Shown: positions 35,687 through 48,300 of the stretch, in pieces
Position numbering within the stretch: the first letter of the stretch is position 1
Layout: each line of letters begins with the position of its first letter
Notes under the pieces: model-generated
Databases searched by the model: none
What the model was told of the DNA's origin: nothing
What the model saw: only the letters and a program-made list of their open reading frames with translations
Position numbers and translations under genes: made by a program
Assembly: GCA_035041965.1 (NCBI GenBank)
Contig: JAPYMA010000057.1
Span: forward strand, 186,001 to 250,000
DNA: 64,000 bases
Source of the DNA: Anisakis pegreffii
Taxonomy: Eukaryota; Nematoda; Chromadorea; Rhabditida; Anisakidae
Reading direction: 5' to 3'

Positions 35687-38600
35687 CTCTTAAAACAACT
35701 CTTCTTGTGTGCTCGTCGACGGGAATACGATCGATTACATGTGCCAACGATACGCAACAACCATGGGGACATGATTCAGTCAAATGACTACGATATGAAG
35801 GCGAAATCAATCCGTTGCAAAAACTCATTCACATTCGCTGACACCAAAAAAAGATATTTATGGTTGTTAAGGGAACTCGACAGAGACAATTATATTGAGC
35901 GTATGGCCATAATTTTGTATTTATTGCCTCAACAAATCAACTAAAATTCGTGTGCATGCGTATAACATTAAAGTGCTAGACATTTCTGCGCCTTGATTCA
36001 TTACCAATAAAATGAAGTCGCTTACAGCAGCAGAATTAACAACGAGTAATTTATTGCGTGCGAAAAAAACAACTGAACATTGTGGAATAATCATTGATGA
36101 TGTATAAAATTCGACACAAATTTATAGTTATCAACCTAATGCAATAGCATAATGATCCTGATCGTCGAAATTGTTAAATACGCTCCACTAAAACATTCAT
36201 AAGTATCAACACTCTGAATAATAAAATACGAAAACGTTCGCTGAATCTTTACTAGAAATTACTCTGAACCTAATTTAACATCTGAAGATGAATCGACCGC
36301 ACGCAACATCTCCAATCCATATGCTTATGATGACTTATTGTCGCTAACTCTTGTGTGCAATCTATAAACATTTTCGCATAAATTCATCTCTCTGTTTAAT
36401 CGAAAAAATGGAACGTTTTAAACGTTGGCTCGATAAAATGCAAATGCGGATTCATTCTTTCCATTTTAGCGATAAAGACCAATTTTCATCCACTTCCTTT
36501 TGCAAACAAAACTGCGAAATGGCAAAGATTTTGTCGACCACAGACAGATTCAATAACATTACGTGCACACGATGAAATTCGATCAGCTCTTCCGAAAACG
36601 AAACCAAACCAAACCAACGAGTATCTTGCGTGATTATTCATTCCCTTTCATGAGATGCACAGTGATGAATGAGTGTAATCATCGATTTAGAAGCATTATT
36701 GCTTTCTTAACAACCAGTTTGCCACACATGAAATGTTCTACTGAGTGATTTATGCCCATGTACATGACGACAGATGAGTTCGAAAAACAGCTAATAAAAG
36801 CAATGAACTTTTACACTTCCTAATCCGGAATTTCCCCAATTGAAATTTACATGTGGATTTGCACTTATCATACATATCAATCAATGGTTTTTACTGCCTT
36901 ACAATTAGCTTGCAATTATTTGCTCTGTAGGTGACGCTGATTGGGAATACCAATAGTTGTAATAAACTGTAGATTGTAGACATATCAATAAACCATTTTA
37001 GTTAGTGCAAAACTGGTTGTCAACAAAACTGAATCGTCTATTTCATGACAAACAAGTATTTCATCAACATATTTCAAGATAATCAAGTAATACCCAGCAT
37101 AAAATTTATGATGACAGCATGGCATGTATGAATACGCTAATTGCTCATTACTAGCGAATTTTACTGAAAATTTCCGATAAAACTTTGCTATCAGCACTTA
37201 TAATGCGCTTGAATTGAATGTTTGGTTGCATTTTCTTTGAGTTCCGATGACGTTGTCAAGTCGATATCGTTATGTAGCCATTCAAGTGCAACATACACAG
37301 CGGCAATGCAAAAACTGTTATCAAAGAACCCATTACTCGTGCTGATATTAACAGGATTACCATCATCAAAGCTTTCAGCATTATTATATTCACTTACATT
37401 CGCTTTAATAATGATGCAGTTGCGCAAAAAATGTACAGATTATGCGCTATTCGCATATAATGATATCATACAAAAAAATATTACACAAAATGAAAGTCAT
37501 TCAATTTAGATGTAAGAATGTTGTCGGTTAGTTGGCCTCAATCAGCAAAATCAATAGCAGTGAAGGCGTATGCACACATGTGTATATATGGCGTATTGAG
37601 CCTTATCAATCAAAACACAAGCATTCAAGCATATAATGATGACATGTCGCAGAGAAAACATTCCGCATGAATCATCCATCCCCCCTCATCTATTCGCATC
37701 GCAAGATCAAACAATCCTCAAACAAAGTCGGCAGCACAAAACGAAACTCATGAAAGGCTCTATTCCCCAAAAATCGAAAATCTCATATAAACCATAATAA
37801 ATCTGCGCAAATGGCCATTCGGCTGTTTGCAGTATGCTAGAGGAGATATGACGAAGCGGAATATCGACAATCTGAACAGAAAAATGATAAACGATCACGA
37901 AATACAAAATCTCAAAAGAGATTTTTAATTTGTCAACCAAAAAACGTGTACGATGGCATATGGTATTTAATATATCATAATGCCGAAAAAACGATCCACC
38001 ATTCTCGTTATCCTTATCGCTACAAATACGATCATGTCACCATGGAAATTATCATGGTTATTATGGATCTTATTTTTAGTATTGTTATTATTACTATGCG
38101 TTATTATCATCATTATTATTATACTTATTATTATTAATGCTATGATCACCGTTTTTTCTCACTGTGATAGTTTTGATATCAAAATTATGAATACTGTAAG
38201 AAATAAATAATTGGTAGAAACAAAGCGCTCGCTGACGGGCTTTTTGAAGAACGAAAGGAAAAGAGCAGGCAAAAAATATATTTTGACTGATAACAGATGA
38301 AAGATTTAGACGCAGATGAAAACGAGTAATAGAAATGAAAGTGATGATAAATTGACTGAAAGAAATACTATTTCGAATCGATTCAATCGATAACGCATAT
38401 TGTAACGTTGGTTGACACGTGGTGTTTGCATAAGTGTGCAGCGAAACACATCACCAAACTACATATCATACAATCAACAAACGTCATCTATCATCTGTAA
38501 AATACACGACACATCTTCAGTCATAAGCAGTTGCACTGTTCGGGTCAATCGAATGCAACTCAAAAGAATATTGCTCTACAAAAGCAATTCTTCATCGCAT

Positions 38601-38824
38601 ATGAGCAACGCTCAGCCCGCTGATCCCACAATCTCTCTGCCTCTGCATCAGAGAAACAGACGAAGTACAACTAATACAGGTATGAGCTGTTCAATAAGAG
38701 TAAGAGTAAAGGTACCAGTTGCTGTGTAACATGCAGTCAACAGATGTGAAGTCAGCGAGGTGAATTTGTGATGAATAATGCAATTCGCGATGATTCACTC
38801 AACAGCAATTGATGGTAATGATTC

Positions 38825-38825
<1 letters not shown>
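35687..38825. other. Upstream flank of TPD52-like gene and gene-poor DNA
   Basis: No gene is supported. The first few hundred bases should hold the promoter and 5' untranslated region of the TPD52-like gene. Open frames at 36351-36575, 37222-37509 and 38412-38729 (plus) show no family motif, start context or splice support. Confidence 0.45.
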
Positions 38826-38880
<55 letters not shown>

Positions 38881-38957
38881 TCAAGATAATAATTTAGTTT
38901 GGTAGAATAATTTAATAATAACAATAATAATAGTAATAAGAGTAATTTAATGTAATA

Positions 38958-38996
<39 letters not shown>

Positions 38997-39150
38997 CAAT
39001 AACAAAAATAACAATAATAATAAAGATAACAACAACAATAATGATAATATGAATAATAATAAATAATAATGTTAGTAATAGAAGAAAGTAATAATAGTTG
39101 CAACAGCAGTGATAACGACAACTAAACAATAACAACAACAAAACGATAAG
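38826..39150. repeat. TAA/AAT trinucleotide microsatellite cluster
   Basis: Pure AAT/TAA repeats occupy about 38826-38880 and about 38960-38992, with interrupted repeats (ATAATAACAATAAT type, some CAA) between and after them. The Leu- and Ile-rich open frames on the minus strand across it are by-products of the repeat. Confidence 0.95.
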
Positions 39151-42100
39151 AATCACCATCAATTAGAGCGGAAACGACCCGTTGAATTTATACATAAACA
39201 ACGAGTATGAGAGATAATTTTTCGAACTGCGTTGTTAAAGATGCACGAAGATAAGAAGTTAATCACTGCGCTTTCAAGAAGTCCCCAATGACTATGCACA
39301 CAAACTAAACCACACTATCAATATTGAAAGTTGTGATTGATAATGGAGAGATAGATGAATATTTATACAGATGAATGTTATATCAGCTGCTGAAATATCA
39401 CAAGCCTTATTCATTTATGACATCCACATCTTCATTGCGATGAAACTAATTTTACGAACTTCATTCGTTGTCAACTACGATATTATAAAATGCAAACATC
39501 CAAGCTAATAATCGTTCACATGCAATTTTACTCATTCGTTTTATATCCATCTCATTCGGACGCAATTCAAACTCCAGTGCACCTGATTTTCACAAATCCA
39601 GTCTGTACTTGATCTCAATCCATTTGCTATGCAATCAAATATCAGTGAAACTAATCATTGATATTCATCAGTTTCTATTCGCTCAAACGATCCGCTGACT
39701 TATCAAACTGAATAATTACGTTTAAACTCTCCACAACTGCTCAATACAGCATAATTACCACATTAAGGATAGTGCTTCTCAGTTATACATCTGTAAATTT
39801 GGCTCGGGGCACCCAAATTGATTCCTCTCCTATATATCGTCTGAAATATCGCAGGTTTTTTACACATTAGAGAAATACTAACGGAAATGTGTGCGTCCAA
39901 TTTCGGCGAATTCGGTAGCGTTTTCCATGACACGATGATCAGTATCAGTGATGGTTATATCCACAGTATTGTGAGTACTAACAGTGATGGCAATAATAAT
40001 GTTAAAATTAACGAATGCAGACGAATAGAAAACGTTATTTCAATAAATTCTATTGATGTTGTTGAATAGATGTTAATTTCTATATTACTCCAACAACACT
40101 GACGACTGAAATAACGTCATATAAAGCCAACGACGACAATATTATGAGCAGATGAAGTGGACGGCGCAACAACTCACGCTTTGACAGACGACGAGTAATC
40201 GAGCCAATAGGAGTTTGATCGAATGATTGATAATGAACGCTGCTGTGAGTAAAGAGCCCTGGGAAAGACGGCCGAGTGAGTGTATGAATGAATGTTAATA
40301 CAAGCAAAAGGATTTGCGATTTGGATGAATAAAATGTTGGTGAGCGAACGAAAGAGGTTATGTGCGAAGATTATTGACTTATAGAGGAAGTCAACGGATT
40401 GAGTTGGTTGAGCATGATAAAATTTGAATATAAGGAGGGATGAAAGTGATCGAATCGGATTGGTTTGATGCAAGGGATGCAGTGATCCGAATATGTTGAT
40501 AATGATGGTGAGCATAATAGAATTAAGTATTGAATGCGAATGAAGAAGGAGATCGATGGCGAAGGAGATGAAGAAGGCTTTGGGAATGCTAATGCAATCA
40601 GTCGGATGTTCAATGTTATTTTTCCCTCAGCAAAAATGTCTTCCAAATCGTCGATTATTCTTGCCTTATGCTATCATCAGACCATGTGTTCATTACCATT
40701 CATTGTTTAGGAATTCAGTTCAAGTGAACATATTACAAACGTTGTACTAATCGCAACACTGTCTTACAGTACTGTGCGAATTTAAAATAATGCCACGTTT
40801 ACAATCTCATTTACAGCTACACTTCAACAGAAAACATTTCTCACTTTCATCATACCAGAACTCATTTCGTTGCTGAATATCAGGCAGATGGTACATAGGA
40901 AGCGTATGAGAACAATTTATCCAATAAGCAAACTTTCTTGTCACAAATCTTGGAAAATTCTTTATTATTCAAGAAAAACTTTTTCATTAGTATCGAGGAA
41001 GATGAGAATATTCTAAAGCATTACGAATGAATTAAGTGGACGAGAGCAAGGAAAGGAGAAAAGCTAAAACAAAAGAAGAAATAACTGAAGGGCGAAATCA
41101 GTAAATGATATGGTTGAAAAATGAAGAAAAGAAAAATTGCTGTGCTCAACCTAAACAGTGGGAAAGTAGATAATGTCACTATTCGATAAAACAGAAATGA
41201 ATGAAAACAGAAAGCTTATGGATTTGTAATTCTGAAATGAAAATTTGAATGAAAAAAATCTGCTAATCGGCATTCTGTCAGGATTCTATGAGAATATCTC
41301 ATCAAGATATTATATCGATAAGAATTAAAGGAAGCCTTAAAGTGGTAATCATGCCGTCACATACAGTTACTTCGAGCAGATTAATGTCAAAAGTTGAAGA
41401 ATGCATTGTTCATATAATGCGAAACTTGTGATGAATGATCGTCATCAACAAAGCAACAGAAATAGTCAAATTGTGAAAAGTACCTTCCAATCCTGCAGCA
41501 GCCATCACTTCTAGTTCAGTTCCACAATATGAATATATTCAACCGAAATTGCTGAAATTAATAACGTTCAGGAGTTACGAACATCGACTATACAGGTACA
41601 TCAAACGACAAAACATTCCAATCGTAAGATGCTTTCAATAACAAACCCTACACAGATTCACATATGGACTTTCGCTGAATTTGAAGTTTATCAAGTTGGT
41701 CTGCCGACTCAAAAGACTTGTTCAATTGTTCAAATTTAACGTTCAAAATCCCCTGAACCATTACTCCCTTATATAAACTTATCACCTAGCATACGCTAAC
41801 GATCATGACAGCTTACATTGCGAGGTAATTCAAGCACAGTCTCATGCTAAGTTGGAGTGTCTGAGTTTATGAAAGTGATGAGTGTTACACTCTTCAACGG
41901 AAAATTGGATGAGACTCACCCGAGCGACATCAGCTCAAGATTGGTATATAGCCGGATCCCCTTTCATGAAAATACGTCACCCACAACATCAATAAGCTGT
42001 AGATTTTCTAACGAGTCCCATCCGTCTTAATGGAAAACTGGTTTGTTCTCTAGAGACTGTAACGGAATTCCTCGTGAAAACGAACAAAATACCCAACCGC

Positions 42101-43220
42101 TCTCTTAAAAAACCTTCTAAAATTGTTGTCAAGACACAGTCAACAACCACGGTGTGGCCAACAACTAACCTACAAGTTATGAGCCATATAAGCTGGATGC
42201 TATGAAACACAACTGGAACTTATTCAAATGAGTGCACGCCCGACCTTCCCAATTATGTCCCAAATGAATTTAGATTAGAAATACGCAGCTGGTAATGACT
42301 TGTTTAGAGTGGACAATCGCACGAATATCAACGTCGATAGTACGAAGAATAGAGTTCGTTTTAGTAGCAGTCGTTTCGAAATAAATTTTGAATTTGAATT
42401 TTTTGATGTTTAATTTTTCAATTTCAGCGATTTTTTTACTATGAAGCCCTTAAATTCGAAAGACAGAGCAACGCGATTTCCAAATCACTCTTTGGACGAA
42501 CCTAATTGTAAGCCTACGCCTAAATTTCAGTCGATTTTAGCAAGCTTATAACGTGCGAAAACCCCTTACATAGTCTTTTATCACATACACGGATATCTGA
42601 TTTGATCTCGAGTAATCAAAAACTTTCATAGTTACGCTGTCTAGTGAACTGATCCCTGATAACTGGCAAAAGATTTGCTGCTGCAATATATGTTAGTGTA
42701 AGAATGAGCACTTTCCAAGTGGAACTGGGTTTCCAACTGAAAAAACAACCGTTGTTAAGCCTAAGATTTACGAGTGCAAATATTTCATAATCATTTATGG
42801 ACTGTTCATGAAAAAAAAAGAAGGCTTTTAAATCCTAATTTAGAACTGCCGTCCTTTTAAATTCTAATATGCCTCTTATGTTTTATTCAGCAGTTATACT
42901 GACTATAGAACTTAAGTGAACATGAATTTATTGGTATTGATGATCGAAGTTATCACCATCGACAGATTTGACTTACAATTAATCAGGCAATGACTGGCTG
43001 CCATGAATCACTCATCGTAAGTATCTAATTTTTCAGTGAATTTACGTTTGTTCCAGCATTCAGCAAGAATCGTGTCGGAATGCTGAACATCTCAATCTTG
43101 CTATAATCCATGAACACGAAATGCGACGTTTCGGTTCAACCATTCACTCACGGTCAGTGTTGTGGCGATCGCCCATCACATCATTTGATTTTCCCGTAAT
43201 ATGCAACATTTGTTCTAAAT
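39151..43220. other. Gene-poor region, nothing supported
   Basis: About 4 kb of AT-rich sequence with no recognised gene, RNA or transposon. The longest open frames (for example 40174-40515 minus) have no motif or splice context. Confidence 0.45.
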
Positions 43221-44553
43221 CACTGCTTCTGACGTTCGACTGCTCCACTATCTCTTTTGATGATCTGGCAGGCCCCGTTACCCCCCCCCTCCCCCGCCCC
43301 TCCCCTCCCTGATGCAAGACTTATTATTTCTACGTATAACGTCAGGAACAAACGAGAAATCGGTCCGGAAATTTCTCAGAGATTAGTTTCAGTAATTAGT
43401 TTTGTTTAGTTTTCGTGAAATTAGTTTTATTTCTTTTTTCTGCGTCAAAGAAATTAGTTTTCTGTAGTGAAACAAGTATTTTTAGAAGCATATTTATTCA
43501 TTGCAGAAACAAAAAGAACGTGGGCAATCAAAACCGAAAAATCAGTCATCTAATCATAAATTTGGGAAATGATTTTCGCTGTAGAATCCCAAAGCAAAAT
43601 GACCATATGGTACACATTTATCATAAAACAGATTTTTATGACACGACTGAGCAGTTACTTCATTCACAAAAATTCATTTACCAACCAAAAATTCCTTAAT
43701 ATGCAGTAATTTAAAAGCTTATCAAAAATTTTCAGGGCAACCAAATAAAAATAATGGATGAATTTAGAAACACTCGATCGTCCCACATCAAATCAATGAT
43801 CTTTTCTGTCGTACCAAAGAGTTCAAGCAATTCTTATCGTTCATGTGAGACGATCTCAGCCAGTATGTTAAAGAACATACGAAACAATTATGACTACTTC
43901 AGATTGACTTTTGATAAGACTTGGGCCAGCTAGAGGAACTCAAAAAATAAGATGAAGAAGCGTGTTTTGATGAGCGAGCCACGTTTACATATCCGAATGA
44001 AAGATACACCATCACAATGGCGTTCTATCATATCTAACAACTGCGTGAAATACTAATTTCCCGAACCTCTCCATTACCCCCACCCTCTCGACACTCTCAA
44101 ATTACCCAAAACAGGTAATCTGACTCCCTATGAGAACCACAATCGATTATGATTGCATGAAAAGCCATTGTCTCTGACACGCTCACTTCAAACTGATTTA
44201 GATGGATTTTCATTCTTTTCAGACATGTTGTACTCACTCTCATAGCTATTACATGCGAATATCGTTCTCTTGATGAGTTTTTCTCATTCATTTCGTCTCA
44301 TTTCACTTCACAGTTCGAATCAGTTTCTTATTCTATAGCACATACTATTTACTGGATGCGTTGATGAGTGTTGTCAACAATGTAGCCGAAATTAACAATT
44401 CAACAATATTATTGCTCAACAACGTTCTACAGTCAGTTGATCAATTATAGAGTGTATTTGATAGAATGAGAATTTGACTTAAATTGTCAAGTAAAATGAA
44501 TGAGAAATTAGCAAAAGAGAACACTTTTGGTGATAAAAGCTATGAGAGCGATT
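43221..44553 (-). mobile_element. Rearranged, diverged relative of the hAT-type MITE at 61650-62512
   Basis: Three blocks match the reverse complement of the 61650-62512 element. Block 43221-43400 matches its right end (CACTGCTTCTGACGTTCG, a C-rich run, then ACGTATAACGTCAGGAA). Block 43960-44142 matches its left end (CTCCATTACCCC, AATTACCCAAAACAGG, TGAGAACCAC). Block 44180-44553 matches its middle (CGAATATCGTTCTCTTGATG, ATAGAGTGTATTTGATAGAA). The middle lies outside the left-end block here, so the order differs from the other copy. About 560 bp (43400-43960) has no counterpart. No target-site duplication is left. Confidence 0.7.
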
Positions 44554-44599
44554 GTGATAGCAGGAAAAAGAATGAAAACTCTTTTAAAACAACATTTAC

Positions 44600-44884
44600 T
44601 GATAAATGATGTGATTTCAATGAAGCAGTTCGGAAATCAACATATTATTGAAGGGATGTTCAAGGATTTCATCACATCCAAAAATCCGGAATTACTTTGC
44701 AAAGGGGTATACGACCCCATATCTCGGTGGCAGAAATGTGTTGATTCCAACGGTGCTTGTTGCTAATGAATATATTGAACTTGGAGGAAGTTACAACATT
44801 TTAGAATACCCGCCTGCAAATCGGGAAAGCATACCCAACAACATAATAGATGCACTTGTCAATGAAATTGAAGATATTTGTTGA
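44600..44884 (+). pseudogene. Coding-like sequence with a frameshift, unknown family
   Basis: One frame reads MKQFGNQHIIEGMFKDF and continues to ELLCKG near 44705. The next frame then carries on as GYTTPYLGGRNVLIPTVLVA and ends IIDALVNEIEDIC with a TGA at 44882-44884. The two parts join naturally if one base is lost or gained near 44705, or through a tiny intron. An AATAAA follows the stop at about 44911. It adjoins the repeat that ends at 44553. I do not recognise the protein. It may be a decayed gene, or a real last exon whose upstream exons I could not find. Confidence 0.3.
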
Positions 44885-46023
44885 AAAAATTACGTTATTA
44901 TGTATTCCTAACAATAAATGGTGACCAAATATGAATTCATGCACGATACACTCGACCAGCTTGAATGAATGTATAAAAATCTTGTAGCCAATTAATTGTA
45001 TTTCTGTTTATTCATTGCCACTAATGAGCATTCAATCCACCCAGTAACTCAAAACAATCTTGTTCATGAATGGAATGATTCAATGGAACTTGATAAGTGA
45101 ATAGAGCGTGGAATTATGGAAAGTAAACCATCGAAGTTATCTGTTCAGTTTCACACATTGTGCAAAACATTAGAATGCTTTCTTTCAACACTCAGTTATT
45201 ATTGTTTTTTAATATATTTGAATTGTCGCGCATAGTCTTATTCACGACTATCTTACGAATACTTCTTTGTTGTAATATCTATGTCTTACACTTTATCTTA
45301 TTCATGATTATACTGAGAATTTATATTTTTGTAATGTCTATATCAGATCATTCACATCATCCATATCACATCATGTCTTCAATCAGATATTAACCAAATC
45401 ATTACTGCTAATAACATCGTTGCTGTTACGAATATTACTGTCAATTATGAGAATAAACTTTACGTTCGCTATTCACGTTTCGTCTTCAACGCTAAAGAGA
45501 GATCGCATCCAATATACAAATTTCAGAACATAAGCATCAAGATTTAAAACCGTTTGAATATGGAAATTTTCATCTCATGCTCGAGCATAGAATTGCCTTT
45601 TCTGTAAGGTGAAAGTGTGTACACACGTACTTTTAGGCCGAGGTGAAAGTTAAACATAATGATTCATAAAATTCCGACTGACGAGATAACGCATTGTGTG
45701 CTTAACAATATTTTTCAATTGTTTAAAAGTACTCTGCCTCAGTTGCATTCAGTAATTCCAAAACCTCATTCCTCTTAGTCAGGCGGTCATGAAAGTGAAT
45801 CATTGCCATTTTTCGAAGTGAAGAACTCATTTCAAGACGTATCCCTGAACAAATTCTATTTTATCTTTTCTAAACAACCTCCTATAAGGTTGCTCAATTT
45901 TCAAATTTTGTTCGTAATTTTTTATTTATTCTAGGAATTTATTCCAGTGAACAGGAAATAATGAAAGCTACTCAACGTGTGTGTCATTCTGCTTTATGAA
46001 GCATTATTCGTATCCTATTTTTT
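44885..46023. other. Intergenic, no supported gene
   Basis: AT-rich sequence with one hydrophobic 77-codon frame at 45160-45393 (Ile/Leu/Phe-rich), which is of the type expected by chance in such DNA. No other signal was seen. Confidence 0.4.
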
Positions 46024-46296
46024 ATGTCTCAAACATGTTGTGAAATAAACCATCCAGCTGAATTACCATCATCCTCAATTAAGAGCTATGAAAACCCAAC
46101 AATATTACAGTCTAAAGTGAAAAATTTTTGCTCAATAAATAGTCAGAAACAATTCAAAATCCTGCGCATGTTTTTTTTTTCAGATGATTTAGAACAGATG
46201 AAACTTTTTCATCGCGAACAGCTTCTGCTTGGAGAAGCCTTCGTATTTCAATATTGTATTAATTGTGCACCTGTTCCTAATGAAGCACTTACATGA
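46024..46296 (+). CDS. Hypothetical small ORF, 90 aa
   Basis: A single open frame starts MSQTCCEINHPAEL and ends in TGA at 46294-46296. It contains cysteines in TCC, FC and CINC. A T-rich acceptor (T9CAG, ending about 46182) sits inside it, and the part after that acceptor (LEQMKLFHREQLLLGEAF) reads most like protein, so the real exon may begin there. No family was recognised and no upstream exon is clear. It lies 200 bp before the small secreted-peptide gene. Confidence 0.25.
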   Translation: MSQTCCEINHPAELPSSSIKSYENPTILQSKVKNFCSINSQKQFKILRMFFFSDDLEQMKLFHREQLLLGEAFVFQYCINCAPVPNEALT

Positions 46297-46499
46297 TCAA
46301 TTGAATAATTATCAAATCAAATGGTGCTTTCAGCTGTCTTCATCAGTTATAAAATGCCATCATAAGAAATTGTCTGAAGCACTTCAGTGTATCTTACGTG
46401 TATATATAAGGTTAAAACTAAGTAATTCCTTTCAATACGTTGCTAATTCTGATCAACTTCGACGAGAAGACGTGTTGCGATTATTTTATAGATAATCAA

Positions 46500-47098
46500 A
46501 TGGCTCTAGCAAGAAGGCTCTCAACTATCTTCATCGTCGCTCTACTTACAGTCATCATAAATGCTCAAGAAACAAACGTGTTACCGACATTTTATGACTG
46601 TAAGTTTTTTTTTGCTGAATTCATTTAATTGGACCTTTAGGGATATTCTATTTTCAGTTTTTTGTTTTGTTTCCATTGTGCTTCAATCTCCATGAGTAAT
46701 CCATCATTCTATGCGATCGTAGCGGATCAAAATGAGTTAATGGATTAATACGAGACTGGGTTTCATTTCAAAACACCCTATCTATTCTTTCATCCGATGT
46801 AATTCTGAGAAAACTAAGGTATTATGTGGCGTGATGCGAGTTCAAGTGCGAGATGCATGGAGTATGCCATGAGAAATGCACGTCGTAGCAGAAGTGTGTC
46901 TGAACGGTAGATGTTCTCTTCGTTCATAACCAATGATAATCAACTTTATCCCTGAAGTTTCTCGCTCTTATCGCTCATTTATTCTTAACGATCAATTTCG
47001 ATATTATTGTGAGACTAACTTTGAATCACATACATATAATTTCAGGTCTTCAATCCTGCCGTTTCTATAAGAAGGAAATCGATTTCTTGGAAATGTAA
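46500..47098 (+). CDS. Small secreted peptide, 2 exons, 50 aa
   Basis: Exon 1 (46500-46599) encodes a textbook signal peptide: MALARR, a hydrophobic core ending near LLTVIINA, then QETNV. Cleavage after INA would leave about 28 residues. Exon 1 ends at a strong donor (T|GTAAGT). Exon 2 (47046-47098) follows a TTTCAG acceptor, restores phase and encodes CLQSCRFYKKEIDFLEM before TAA. A poly(A) signal AATAAA at 47199-47204 fits a short 3' untranslated region. The mature peptide has two cysteines spaced C-x3-C. I do not recognise the family; a neuropeptide-like or small secreted effector role would be guesswork. Confidence 0.6.
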
Positions 47099-47198
47099 TA
47101 ACGGATGGCAAAGAATTCTTATATTTGCTTGATTTTTGCTCTTGATTCAATTGTGTGATCGTAGACGATGAATCAGAATTCTTTCCTTCAACATTTTC

Positions 47199-47204
47199 AA
47201 TAAA
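47199..47204 (+). terminator. Poly(A) signal of the small secreted-peptide gene
   Basis: A canonical AATAAA lies about 100 bases after the TAA stop at 47096-47098, on the same strand. It supports the two-exon model ending here. Confidence 0.55.
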
Positions 47205-47855
47205 GACTTCATATTATTCAGTCATGCATTCATTGAATTGGATAAATATGCGATTATCAAAGCAATCATTGTAATAAACGTTCTGCAGCGAGAATGATTC
47301 GCTATCGATTAAACTTTAAGAAAAAATGAAAGTTTAAGAGTGACTGTGATGTACTGATTAATGGCAAACTTCGCATATGAACGTAACGCTTCTGTTTTTA
47401 TATCTTTAATGGTGGAGAGTTATACAGTAAAAACTGAGTTTACGAATACATTTTGTTCTAAAATTTTGCTCGTCACCCGAATTGGCTCCGACAATTAGCC
47501 ATAAGCTGAAACAAAATTGAACAAAACGGTAAATCAGCCTACTATGTCACAGATAGCGAACCTTAAGTGGTTTGTGCGCGATATATTGTGATACATCAAA
47601 GTCTCTTCCGCAAGAACGACTCGAATCGTCTAGAATCCAGATTGTTTGCTGCATTCCATATGAGATTTCTTTCAAACAACGTTTAATTGAACGGTGCTTT
47701 TATATAAATATAAAGTTCAAGAAAGACAGTGTTCTAGACGTGAAGCGCTAGCTGAGGAGTTCCGAATATAAGATGCAGGACTGCGCATAAATGATTCCAG
47801 ACAATGATGAGGCTTGAATGGTGGCCGATGATGAAGGTGGTAAAAGTCTTAGATC

Positions 47856-48139
47856 ATGCCGGATCGTTTCGTCGATACGCTGAAACCATTATTAGCGCAG
47901 TACATACTCCGTGGAACGCATATCATTTCCGATGGATGGCGTATGTTCCATAATATTGATGTACCGAATAATGGCGTGCATAGTCACTTGGTGATCATTC
48001 ACGATGCATATTTCGTGCATTCGGTATTCCAAACCTGCACACGCACGACATGGAGAAGCTTTGGATGCGAGTAAAGCACAAACTAAAGGCACAGGTCGGA
48101 ACCACAAGGGATCTGTTCATACTTGAATTTATGTGGTGA
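47856..48139 (+). pseudogene. Merlin-type (ISXO2-like) transposase relic, frameshifted
   Basis: The frame at 47856 encodes RFVDTLKPLLAQYI, GTHIISDGWRMFHNI and SHLVIIHDAYFVH, which match the DDE core of ISXO2-like transposases found in Merlin elements. The first catalytic Asp is in SDGW. Near 48018 the frame breaks, and the match continues in another frame as LHTHDMEKLWMRVKHKLKA and LFILEFMW, ending TGA at 48137-48139. The Glu of HDMEKLW fits the last catalytic position. Only the C-terminal half of the enzyme is present and upstream frames carry stops, so it is a dead fragment. I saw no terminal inverted repeats around it. Confidence 0.75.
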
Positions 48140-48300
48140 CCTGCTGTTTAGGGTGACTCGTTTAGCGTTCCTTTCAGCTGTTGCCGACTTCAATCCGCTT
48201 TGAAGTGGTTTCAGTATCTGTGCTGGGTGACATATCAGTGGTTGTTTTCCTCATCTTACACAGCTTTTCCTCATACCGGATCCCATCTATCGGAAACGCT

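Noticed and set aside
38823..39162. Leucine- and isoleucine-rich minus-strand open frames
   Set aside because: Translation of the TAA/AAT microsatellite.
43415..43699. 94-codon plus-strand frame between blocks of the rearranged repeat
   Set aside because: Low-complexity start and no recognisable motif; it lies in the unmatched part of a decayed repeat.
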